Below are positions 7,675 through 15,214 of a DNA stretch of 64,000 nt, in pieces. The translations under genes and the position numbers were made by a program. The notes beneath the pieces were generated by a model. That model did not search any database. It was given only the letters and a program-made list of their open reading frames with translations, and was not told where the DNA came from. Source of the DNA: Thermoplasmata archaeon (lineage in GTDB: Archaea > Thermoplasmatota > Thermoplasmata > Methanomassiliicoccales > Methanomethylophilaceae); the NCBI GenBank assembly GCA_015063185.1, contig SUSY01000004.1:1-64000 (forward strand). The letters are read 5' to 3'. Numbering within the stretch: position 1 is the first letter of the stretch; each line of letters begins with the position of its first letter.

Positions 7675-9081
7675 TCATAGACAGATGTTCCAGCGTCCGC
7701 GGGTTCCTCCGATACGTTGGATGTAATTTTTCTCTTTCATGGATTTGATGATACGGGATACCTTGCTCCTTTCTATGCCTGTCTCTTTCGAAATCCTATC
7801 CAGTGTTATGGTCGGATCCCTTCCGATGAGCCGTATGATCGATTCTTCAACACTCTTGGATTCCGCCCACTGATTGGATTTCAACATAACAGTCACTGTT
7901 TCCGGTTCGGTCGTTTCCTCATAGTCGGGATCTGGCATTCCGTTATTGCGGCATATGGATACGACATCGCTCACTCCGCTACCCGCTCTCTCTGCCATAC
8001 CTATGAGTCCCATCATAAGTGCCAGATGTGGATTGCGTGGATCACTGATGCCACCTTTGATCATATCTTGGAGTGACATTCTCAGATTTCCTGGGTTTCT
8101 GACGGAGAATGATGTCGGTCTCCATTCCACTCTGATTCCCCTAAGTCCGGCATAGTCAGCATGTGCCAGTGCATTGATCATCAGTTCCCTTTGGATCCTT
8201 ATGAGGTATGTGTCGTCAATGCGGGACATACCCTCAAGGTTCTTTCCGCGATTGTTCATCAATACAAGCCTGTTGGATACATTGGTTAGGAATGTGTAGA
8301 TGTTTCCTGTGAATTCGCCTGTGCCTGTGGACAATCTAAAGGTCCAATCCTTTGAGTCATTGGCGAATTCCAGGTAATCCAGATGATAGTTCGGGAATTT
8401 CGACATGATACTATAGTCGTATCCAAACATCAACAGTCCTGCCATCGTAGGATATAATCCGTTGGGTGTCTTGGAGCATGCACCGATCAGTCTTAGAAAT
8501 TCCTCATTGCTTTTTGCATTCCAAGGGTGTGCGGGATTCCTAGAGGACATTCTTTCTCTGAATGATTTGATGGATTGGATGTCAAGGTCATCGATGGTGA
8601 GGTCCAACGCGATTTCAGAATCGAGTGGCGTATCCGAAGCATCCCTCAACATCTGTTTCAACTCATCGATGGAACAATGGTAATCTCCCTCTCCATTCCT
8701 TTTGTAGGTACCATTTTCCATTGTGCCGTTGATGTATATGGGGCGCTTTCTCCTTTCGGCACGTGGGATGTCTACACATATGAGGGTTTTTTCATCAATT
8801 CTGATTGTCTTAACATCCTTGGGTGCGATGAGATTAATATTCACCTTCTTATCGTCATTAAGCAGGTCCCAAAGGTCCTTTATGATCTTATCTGGATCAT
8901 TTACACCTATGAGCATATGGGCATCATCTATTCCCATTATCACTCTGCCTCCGAAGGTGTTTGCGAATGCGGAATAGGTTGGCCAAAAATCTTTTGAAAG
9001 GCCATTTTTACAAGATTTGAATTCAAGAGTTATGGACTCTGAATCCATAACCTTTCCATTAACGACCTCCAGCTGTTCCAT
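7675..9081 (-). CDS. AlbA_2 (Schlafen-like) domain regulator with HATPase_c_4-type region and winged HTH
   Basis: 468 residues. Residues about 12-130 form the AlbA_2/Schlafen-type domain once called AAA_4 (TLEFKSCKNGLSKDFWPTYSAFANTFGG, VIMGIDD). The middle (LIRIQRELMINALAHADY, RNPGN, GISDPRNPHLALMM, ERAGSGVSDVV) matches the COG2865 HATPase_c_4 segment. The end (ITLDRISKETGIERSKVSRIIKSMKEKNYIQRIGG) is a winged helix-turn-helix. Such proteins are usually called ATP-binding or RecG-like transcription regulators, often linked to defence or mobile regions; the real role here is unknown. The gene stands alone behind a very AT-rich upstream region with palindromic sites, suggesting autoregulation. 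Confidence 0.85.
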   Translation of the reverse strand: MEQLEVVNGKVMDSESITLEFKSCKNGLSKDFWPTYSAFANTFGGRVIMGIDDAHMLIGVNDPDKIIKDLWDLLNDDKKVNINLIAPKDVKTIRIDEKTLICVDIPRAERRKRPIYINGTMENGTYKRNGEGDYHCSIDELKQMLRDASDTPLDSEIALDLTIDDLDIQSIKSFRERMSSRNPAHPWNAKSNEEFLRLIGACSKTPNGLYPTMAGLLMFGYDYSIMSKFPNYHLDYLEFANDSKDWTFRLSTGTGEFTGNIYTFLTNVSNRLVLMNNRGKNLEGMSRIDDTYLIRIQRELMINALAHADYAGLRGIRVEWRPTSFSVRNPGNLRMSLQDMIKGGISDPRNPHLALMMGLIGMAERAGSGVSDVVSICRNNGMPDPDYEETTEPETVTVMLKSNQWAESKSVEESIIRLIGRDPTITLDRISKETGIERSKVSRIIKSMKEKNYIQRIGGTRGRWNICL

Positions 9082-9087
9082 AAAAGA

Positions 9088-9168
9088 TTATATCACTTTG
9101 ATATAATAATTATTTCGATTATATCATTTAGTTGTTTTATTATATCATAATTATATCACTTGATATAA
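9088..9168. promoter_or_regulatory. Cluster of TTATATCA/TGATATAA operator-like sites
   Basis: The half-site TTATATCA occurs at 9088, 9119, 9140 and 9151. Two copies are completed into inverted repeats by TGATATAA: 9088-9106 with a 3-bp spacer, and 9151-9168 with a 2-bp spacer and perfect 8-bp arms. The cluster lies 7-87 bp upstream of the AlbA_2 gene start, so it fits binding sites of that HTH protein. Some copies may double as TATA boxes. Confidence 0.65.
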
Positions 9169-9174
9169 TCCAAA

Positions 9175-9909
9175 TCATATGTGCGGGAACAATATCTTGG
9201 TGACGTCGGATTCCGTACTGCTGACACTTACCATTTCCGGGATTTCTCCACACATCGCGATCAGTCCGTTGGAGACGCACACGCATCCGGAAACGTCATC
9301 GATGGATGCGATATCCCCAGATGCCTGGCTCATCTCTTCCGAAGTCCCTTCTCTGATCATGTTCCCGAATGCGGTGGCACAACAATCCGCTAATACTGGG
9401 TCATTGGAGAATACGGTACAAATCCCGCTGTTCCCGAAGGATATGGATGGACCGACTTTCCCGGATGACGAGCATATGCTGAACACACGGTCGGTCGGAG
9501 GGATGCTGAACGCGATGTCCTTGAACCTATCGTCACCAGAGAACACCCCTATGATCGTGGTTTCGTTGGTTCTCATACAGATGTCTCCTCCGTTATCGAT
9601 TATTATGTGGTCGCAACCGTCCTCGATCGCTGCATTTACGGCATACTTGGCAATCGCCCCGGCGACACCTGCCATGGGCCCTACATTGGAAAGAATGGAT
9701 GACTGGCACATATGTTGTACAAGGTGATGGTCATCTTTCAGGGGAGAGTATGGTTCAAAAGTGGTGCCGAAGAAGGGATCTTCGGCGATTTTATTCTCTA
9801 TTATGAATCTGGCACTATGTACCGCATCCTTCACGATGGGGAGGTATCTCTCATCGCATATGATGCGGAGGGCGGTCTGCCCCAATTCATAGTGTGTTCT
9901 GACGATCAT
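9175..9909 (-). CDS. UPF0280 / COG2122 ApbE-like protein, homocysteine-forming set
   Basis: 244-residue member of the UPF0280 family, related to the ApbE flavin-transferase fold. Typical segments are VGPMAGVAGAIAKYA, IIDNGGDICM and SSGKVGPSISFGNSG. In Methanosarcina this family, together with the COG1900 and NIL-ferredoxin proteins, is genetically linked to making homocysteine from aspartate semialdehyde; the exact role of this subunit is unclear. The frame opens further upstream, but the ATG at 9909 overlaps the ferredoxin stop as ATGA and gives MIVRTHYELGQT, so I take that. Last gene of the asd run. Confidence 0.87.
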   Translation of the reverse strand: MIVRTHYELGQTALRIICDERYLPIVKDAVHSARFIIENKIAEDPFFGTTFEPYSPLKDDHHLVQHMCQSSILSNVGPMAGVAGAIAKYAVNAAIEDGCDHIIIDNGGDICMRTNETTIIGVFSGDDRFKDIAFSIPPTDRVFSICSSSGKVGPSISFGNSGICTVFSNDPVLADCCATAFGNMIREGTSEEMSQASGDIASIDDVSGCVCVSNGLIAMCGEIPEMVSVSSTESDVTKILFPHI

Positions 9910-10307
9910 ATGGAGAGTGTTACTGCATGGGTCGGACATGCTGTGAGGCAAGATCCGCATGCGATGCATCTCTCGAAGTTGAGATCGATGTCCCAAGTAT
10001 CCTTATCGATGGAGAAGGCCCTTGCAGGACAGATCGATACACAGGATCCGCAATCGATGCATTTGTCCATATCGCGATAGATGTGTTTACTTAGAAGGAC
10101 TGTCTCCACACCGATCTCGTTCAGGTATCTGACACTGTTGTCGATGTTCTCCTCGTTTCCACGAAGTCTTACGATCATCATCCCGCCGTTGTCATCTATC
10201 TCCGCCCTAAGGACGCTGGGTTCGAGGTCGAACTTTGTGACCAATGCATAGGTGATGGATTCCTGAAGGTTGTGATCGTTGAATACGAGCTTGTACTTTC
10301 TGTCCAT
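9906..10307 (-). CDS. NIL domain plus 2[4Fe-4S] ferredoxin
   Basis: 133 residues. The N-terminal ~75 residues form a NIL domain (ACT-like). The C-terminal part has two ferredoxin motifs, CIDCGSCVSICP and CIACGSCLTACP. It belongs to the group encoded beside COG1900 homocysteine-synthesis proteins in methanogens and probably passes electrons for the reductive sulfur-insertion step. It lies 4 bp behind the COG1900 gene and overlaps the UPF0280 gene by 4 bp. Confidence 0.9.
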   Translation of the reverse strand: MDRKYKLVFNDHNLQESITYALVTKFDLEPSVLRAEIDDNGGMMIVRLRGNEENIDNSVRYLNEIGVETVLLSKHIYRDMDKCIDCGSCVSICPARAFSIDKDTWDIDLNFERCIACGSCLTACPTHAVTLSI

Positions 10308-10311
10308 TATA

Positions 10312-11460
10312 TCACTCCCTGATCTCCAGTGATTTCACTCCGCTGTCCTTGGGTAGGTTGAAGGAGGGTGTTGTCAACTCGAACTCTCCCTTCTCGATCC
10401 AATCCTTGAGTTCGTTCGCGATGATACGGGCATACTTGTAGGAGGAGAGCGGTGAGGTCCTGATGGTAAGTCCTTCGTACTCGATGGATCCGCTCCTCAG
10501 GTCAGCATAGCTGTACTGTTGCATCGCTGGTCTGCTGCTACTTGTGATACTGTAATCCATCATGTTTGCGAAGATCTCCTCATCCGAGATCGCACAGTTC
10601 TTCATGATGTTCGCGTTAAGGATGGGGATCGGTACTCCGATACCGACGGCCATAGATGTGCCGTATCCGTATATGTCAAGCCCTCTGATGTACTTGTTAC
10701 TCATCTGTTTCAGGTCCCCGATGACCGCGAGTGTTCTGGAACCGGAGATGGGCACACCGTTCTTCTCGGGTTTCTGGGTGTTGAACTGTGTTCCCTGCCA
10801 TGCGACGTATCCGATTCCCCCTCCGAGGAAGATTCTGGTTCCAGCACCGATGGTGTCGAGGTGTGGGTCGTTGAGGAGAGGGGACAACTGTCCTGCGGAA
10901 CTGTAGGTCGCGTTCTTCATCCTGGGCAGGAGCTTTCCCATGTACGTGTGTAGTGTCCTGTCGGATGTGTTGGTTGCGATACCATAGTTCTGGTAGGAGT
11001 TTCTTGGGTTGTAGAGGTACGCTTCGTTGAGCTCATCGAGAGTGAATGATGTCCTGATGTTTTTTCTGACGTAACAGTCAGTTCCGGGGCCCCATGCTTC
11101 GAGTTCGATCCTCTTTCCGGCAAGGAGATCCTCGATTACGTGTGCCCCTCCGTATCCTTTGATGGTCTCACTGGTAGCTGTGGCTCCGACGTACGTATCA
11201 ACGGCAGCAAGTCCGCCGTACGCTTCTACGCCGTTCACGCGGATGTTGCACATTCTGATTGGTGGGTCGCTGTGACCGAAGTTGAGGAATGCTCCCGATG
11301 AACACATCGCACCGAACGTACCTGTGGTGACGACATCTACTTCCTCTGCGGCCTTCTCGGCACCCTTGCTCCTCACGAGGTCTATGACCTCTTCTGCCGT
11401 GTAGATGACAGCCTTACCACTGCGAATCTTCTCGTTGATCTGTTCGATCGTCTTTGCCAC
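10312..11460 (-). CDS. COG1900 (HcyBio, DUF39) homocysteine biosynthesis protein
   Basis: 382-residue HcyBio-family protein, the core enzyme of the archaeal route that turns aspartate semialdehyde into homocysteine without O-acyl-homoserine. Family landmarks are VVTTGTFGAMCSSGA (Cys about 53), GGATTxxxx-like GGAHVIEDLLAGK, the stretch WGPGTDCYVRK (Cys about 129), and FLGGGIGYVAWQGTQ. The two cysteines fall where the family has conserved, likely catalytic, cysteines. The adjacent asd gene makes the presumed substrate. No CBS domains follow, unlike some homologues. Confidence 0.9.
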   Translation of the reverse strand: MAKTIEQINEKIRSGKAVIYTAEEVIDLVRSKGAEKAAEEVDVVTTGTFGAMCSSGAFLNFGHSDPPIRMCNIRVNGVEAYGGLAAVDTYVGATATSETIKGYGGAHVIEDLLAGKRIELEAWGPGTDCYVRKNIRTSFTLDELNEAYLYNPRNSYQNYGIATNTSDRTLHTYMGKLLPRMKNATYSSAGQLSPLLNDPHLDTIGAGTRIFLGGGIGYVAWQGTQFNTQKPEKNGVPISGSRTLAVIGDLKQMSNKYIRGLDIYGYGTSMAVGIGVPIPILNANIMKNCAISDEEIFANMMDYSITSSSRPAMQQYSYADLRSGSIEYEGLTIRTSPLSSYKYARIIANELKDWIEKGEFELTTPSFNLPKDSGVKSLEIRE

Positions 11461-11469
11461 GTTAGCACC

Positions 11470-12531
11470 TCAGATAAGACCCTTCTTAACGGCAAGTTCT
11501 GCGTTAAGGACGGATCCTCCAGCACCTCCCCTGAGTGTGTTGTGGGAGAGGGCGAAGATTTTGTAGTATTCTTCCTTCTTTCTGATCCTTCCAACCGTGA
11601 CTGCCATTCCCTTGGACCTGCCGGTTCCACCTGCGAACACATCGTATGCGGGTTGGGGGCGGTTGGCCTCCTTCCTGACGATAATGGGTTGTGGGGGTGC
11701 GGATGGGAGGTCGAGTTTCTGCGGTTCTCCTTTGAATTCCTCGAAAGCGGCAATGATCTCCTCCACGGTTGGTTCGCATCCGAGTTTGAGCGTGAGGGAT
11801 TCCAGGTGGCCGTCTACGACAGGTACCCTTGCACAGTTGGCGAAGGTCCTGAACTTGGCGAAGTTGAACTTACCGTTTTCGTAGGTTCCGAGCATCTTCG
11901 CGAGCTCGGATTCCATCTTCTCCTCCTCTCCTCCAATGTAGGGGATGACGTTACCCACTGCATCGAGCGAGGGGACTCCTGGATAACCCGCTCCGGAGAG
12001 AGCCTGATAGGTGGAGATGAACGCCTCCTTGAGTCCGAAGGTGTCTCTGAGGACTGCGAGCGGTGCTGCGATCCCTGTGGAGGAACAGTTGGCATTGGTG
12101 ATGATGAATCCGCCGTTGGAGAAAGTCTTCTGGTCCTTCACGGAGAACAGGTGGTCTGGGTTGACTTCGGGGATGAGAATGGGGACATCCGCATCCATCC
12201 TGTGGGAACCGGCATTGGTGAACACTCCGACCCCGTTCTCCGCAAGTTCGGTCTCGGTGGGTCCTGCGAGATCTGAAGGGATTCCGCTGAATGCGATACG
12301 ACAATTCTTGGCGATCTTGGAGACATCCATCACCTCTATCTTGGTGTCGAGGGTTTCTTCCTTGTAGACGTAGTCCCTAACCTTGAGGACGTCCCTAAGG
12401 CTTTTACCTTCGGACCTCTCGGATGCGTAAAGTCCCTCCATCTCGAAATAGGGGTGATCCTCGAGCATTTCGATGAACCTCTGTCCGATCATTCCGGTGG
12501 CGCCTAAAATTGCAACTTTGATTTTCTCCAT
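11470..12531 (-). CDS. asd: Aspartate-semialdehyde dehydrogenase (archaeal/fungal type)
   Basis: Reduces aspartyl phosphate to aspartate semialdehyde with NADPH. The Rossmann motif is VAILGATGMIGQRF, the catalytic cysteine is in ITNANCSSTG, and the substrate-binding region includes QALSGAGYPGV. A His near RVPVVDGHLES completes the site. An in-frame GTG at 12540 lies 9 bp upstream. I choose ATG 12531 because GTGAT five bases ahead looks like the ribosome site. It leads an operon with the three homocysteine-forming genes, so its product may be channelled to methionine as well as threonine and lysine. Confidence 0.92.
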   Translation of the reverse strand: MEKIKVAILGATGMIGQRFIEMLEDHPYFEMEGLYASERSEGKSLRDVLKVRDYVYKEETLDTKIEVMDVSKIAKNCRIAFSGIPSDLAGPTETELAENGVGVFTNAGSHRMDADVPILIPEVNPDHLFSVKDQKTFSNGGFIITNANCSSTGIAAPLAVLRDTFGLKEAFISTYQALSGAGYPGVPSLDAVGNVIPYIGGEEEKMESELAKMLGTYENGKFNFAKFRTFANCARVPVVDGHLESLTLKLGCEPTVEEIIAAFEEFKGEPQKLDLPSAPPQPIIVRKEANRPQPAYDVFAGGTGRSKGMAVTVGRIRKKEEYYKIFALSHNTLRGGAGGSVLNAELAVKKGLI

Positions 12532-12640
12532 TCTAATCACGTGCCTAATAATGAGACTGGCAGTATTCGGTACATTAAAATGGTTACTGCTGTGAATATT
12601 CTTATATGAATAAAAATTGAGATAGCCAGCGGAGGGGAGG

Positions 12641-12925
12641 TCAGTCGAAGTAGTGTCTTTGCCTTTCCTTCGAGATGTGGAGGATCACATCCGCGATCCT
12701 GCGGGCCTCATCCTCGGTCAGTCCGACCTCTTCGCAGAGTTCGTGGTACCGGTTGATGACCTCAAGTTCCTTGGATTCGTCCCAGTAGAACATCTTCTCC
12801 TTCTTCTTGGCCTCGGCTAGCTTATCGGCGATCTCCATGCGTGTGGCTATGCACTCTATGATGGATTGGTCGATCTCCTCGATCATCGATCTCAATTCAT
12901 CCGTATTGGCCATGATTTCTACCAT
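12641..12925 (-). CDS. Chorismate mutase (AroQ type)
   Basis: 94-residue all-helical chorismate mutase converting chorismate to prephenate for Phe and Tyr. AroQ-fold residues include LRSMIEEIDQSIIECIATRMEIADKLAEAK with Arg and Lys in the usual places and a late Gln-Arg segment (ISKERQRH). A second in-frame ATG at 12913 is an equally possible start. It is separated from asd by about 100 bp. Confidence 0.85.
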   Translation of the reverse strand: MVEIMANTDELRSMIEEIDQSIIECIATRMEIADKLAEAKKKEKMFYWDESKELEVINRYHELCEEVGLTEDEARRIADVILHISKERQRHYFD

Positions 12926-13012
12926 TGTGGGTCACGGATAAAAGGGTTCCGCAGGGGGTATGATGTAGATGTGGAAGAACTTATGCTATACTTTATACGT
13001 CAGTGTACATAT

Positions 13013-13519
13013 ATGTGGTGTATGGAATTATTGAACAAGGTCTTCAGAGGATTTCCATCGCAGGAGAAGGTCGTTTCGGAATTGTTGAGGTCGGGTATAC
13101 GTGTCATAGACGGTACTGCGTACTGCAATTCAATCGAGATATCCGATTCCGCTCTCGGACGTGCTGCCAACGTCGATCGTAGGGTTGTCAGGGCAACGTT
13201 GGAGAAGATCGATTCCAATCCTCGCTTGAAGACGATGTTCTCCAAGATGATCTCCATCTCGCTCATGTCCGACATCGCTTCCGAGATGGGATGTACGACC
13301 ATAGAGATAATCCCCGAGGATGCCAATGAGCCAGGTATCCTTGCTGATGTATCTGCGACGGTCTATCGCGCAGGTATCGCCATACGTCAGGCGGTCGTCA
13401 TCGACGATGCCAGAGGGGATGATCCGCGTTTGGTGCTTGTGTTGGATGGAACCTTCCCCCCTGAGTATCTTCCTGCACTCAGAGGTTGCCGTGGGGTTAA
13501 GTCAGTCATCCTGATGTGA
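13013..13519 (+). CDS. ACT-domain regulator of amino-acid metabolism (COG2061-like)
   Basis: About 168 residues. The N-terminal half (FPSQEKVVSELLRSGIRV, ALGRAANVDRRVVRATLEKI) looks like an HTH-type module; the C-terminal half is an ACT domain (IEIIPEDANEPGILADVSATVYRAGIAIRQAV). This domain order is known in archaeal proteins called regulators of amino-acid metabolism; direct targets are not known. TATA-like ACTTTATAC at about 12989-12997 lies roughly 20 bp before the ATG at 13013, so the transcript may be leaderless; ATG 13022 is an alternative. Divergent from chorismate mutase and convergent with the ABC permease. Confidence 0.82.
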   Translation: MWCMELLNKVFRGFPSQEKVVSELLRSGIRVIDGTAYCNSIEISDSALGRAANVDRRVVRATLEKIDSNPRLKTMFSKMISISLMSDIASEMGCTTIEIIPEDANEPGILADVSATVYRAGIAIRQAVVIDDARGDDPRLVLVLDGTFPPEYLPALRGCRGVKSVILM

Positions 13520-13521
13520 TC

Positions 13522-14250
13522 TCATTTCAAGGTGGCCTTGCGGAACTTCCTTCCGCACAGGATCACCATTACCACGGAAAGTGCCAGCAGTATTCCCATC
13601 TCCATGAGTGGGAAGTTTCCTGCGGCTGCTGCTCTGGTGGCATCGATGGCATAGCTGAGCGGGTTGAACTTGGCGATCCACCAAAGCCAAGTAGGCATCA
13701 TGTCATAGGATACCAACGCAGTGGATGCGAAGTACAATGGCATGGATACGAATGATTGGAACGCGGCATATGAATCGTGGTTACCGAGATACAGTGCCAC
13801 AGTGGTGCCGAGTGCGGAGAAGAAGACTCCGAACATGAACAGGATGAGATACATCTCCAGATATGCCAAAGGTGAGAGTATCGTCGCACCGATGAGTATG
13901 GAGATTACAAGGATCACCGTTGCCTGAAGGAGCCCTCTGATCGTGATGAACATGATCTTACCTGCAAGGATGGATTCCCTCGGTGCGGGCATTGCCAGGA
14001 ATTTGTTCAGATACCCTAGCATCTTGTCAAACATCAGGGACGAACCTCCTGAGAGTCCAGCTGTCATCACGGTCATGACCAGGATACTGGGCGTCACGTA
14101 ATCCAGGTAGTTACCATCCCAATCGACGGGCATTACCAGTCCCATGAACAGCAACCACGCGCATGGCATAGCAAGTGTGGACAGGACGTTCATAGGTGCT
14201 CTAGACCATCTGATTATGTCGCGTCTGACATATGCCAGTGCTCTGTACAT
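13522..14250 (-). CDS. ABC-2 type permease (DrrB-like)
   Basis: 242-residue inner-membrane exporter subunit with about six hydrophobic helices and an ABC-2 core (AKFNPLSYAIDATRAAAAGNF is the typical late motif). It starts 1 bp after the ATPase stop and forms the pair with it. Substrate unknown; homologues export drugs, lipids or polysaccharide. Confidence 0.9.
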   Translation of the reverse strand: MYRALAYVRRDIIRWSRAPMNVLSTLAMPCAWLLFMGLVMPVDWDGNYLDYVTPSILVMTVMTAGLSGGSSLMFDKMLGYLNKFLAMPAPRESILAGKIMFITIRGLLQATVILVISILIGATILSPLAYLEMYLILFMFGVFFSALGTTVALYLGNHDSYAAFQSFVSMPLYFASTALVSYDMMPTWLWWIAKFNPLSYAIDATRAAAAGNFPLMEMGILLALSVVMVILCGRKFRKATLK

Positions 14251-14251
14251 C

Positions 14252-15214
14252 TCAGCGCCTCCTCATCATGTTCTCGAACTGTTTCTGATTGAAGGAGTCC
14301 GAGTCGGTATTCATCCTACCTACGGATTGTAGGTACACATCCTCCAGGGTTGGTTCCCTTACGGTGGACGAATAGACTTTGATCCCTTTGCGATTGAGTA
14401 GTGTCAGCATATCGGGGAGAGCTTCGGAACCGTTATCGGATGTGAGCATAATCTCTCCATTCTCATCCCTAACGATGGATAGTCCCTCGGGGATATCCGT
14501 CAATGGTTCATGGGTATCAGTTCTGATGGTTATGACCGATTTCATAGTGGACGTCAGGTCGGAAGGTACTCCTTCGTTCACCAGGTCACCTTTTTTCAGG
14601 ATACCTACTCTGTCACAGTATCTCTCAGCCTCATCCATCTGATGGGTGGTGACGAAGATTGTGACACCGTGGTTCTTTAGATTGACTATGTATTCCCATA
14701 TGGAACGTCTGGCAGCCACATCCAATCCAACGGTGGGTTCATCCAGGAACAGCACTTCCGGTTGATGTACCAGTGCCTGTGCCAATTCCAATCTTCTTCT
14801 CATCCCTCCGGAGTATCCCTTGGTCAATTCATCGGCACGGTCACTGAGGTTCATGATCTCCAACGCATCCTCGACACGTCTTCTTCTCTCATGTCTATCC
14901 CTTATACCGTAGAGGCGTGCGAAGAAGTCCACGTTCTCTCTGCCGGTCATCCTGATGTCCACAGCCATATCCTGTGGTACGTAACTCATGCACTCCCTGA
15001 CGGCGGATTGTTCTGTGGCTATGTCATGGCCACAGATGACAGCGGTCCCTGCGGTGGGCCTCATCAATGTGGTGAGCATACTGACCGTTGTGGTCTTCCC
15101 GGATCCGTTAGGTCCTAGGAGTCCATACACCTCATTGTCCACGGATAGGTCTATGCCATTGACCGCACGGTTGTTCCCATAGTCCTTGGTAAGGCCTTGT
15201 GCCAGTATCTTCAT
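14252..15214 (-). CDS. ABC transporter ATP-binding protein (DrrA-like)
   Basis: 320 residues. Walker A is GLLGPNGSGKTTT, the signature is KGYSGGMRRRLELAQAL, Walker B is VLFLDEPTVGLD, and the switch His lies in FVTTHQMDEAE. The ~90-residue C-terminal tail is typical of the daunorubicin-resistance group. ATG overlaps the cobN stop (ATGA), so it is translated in the same operon; a link between the exporter and corrinoid or cobalt handling is only contextual. Confidence 0.92.
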   Translation of the reverse strand: MKILAQGLTKDYGNNRAVNGIDLSVDNEVYGLLGPNGSGKTTTVSMLTTLMRPTAGTAVICGHDIATEQSAVRECMSYVPQDMAVDIRMTGRENVDFFARLYGIRDRHERRRRVEDALEIMNLSDRADELTKGYSGGMRRRLELAQALVHQPEVLFLDEPTVGLDVAARRSIWEYIVNLKNHGVTIFVTTHQMDEAERYCDRVGILKKGDLVNEGVPSDLTSTMKSVITIRTDTHEPLTDIPEGLSIVRDENGEIMLTSDNGSEALPDMLTLLNRKGIKVYSSTVREPTLEDVYLQSVGRMNTDSDSFNQKQFENMMRRR

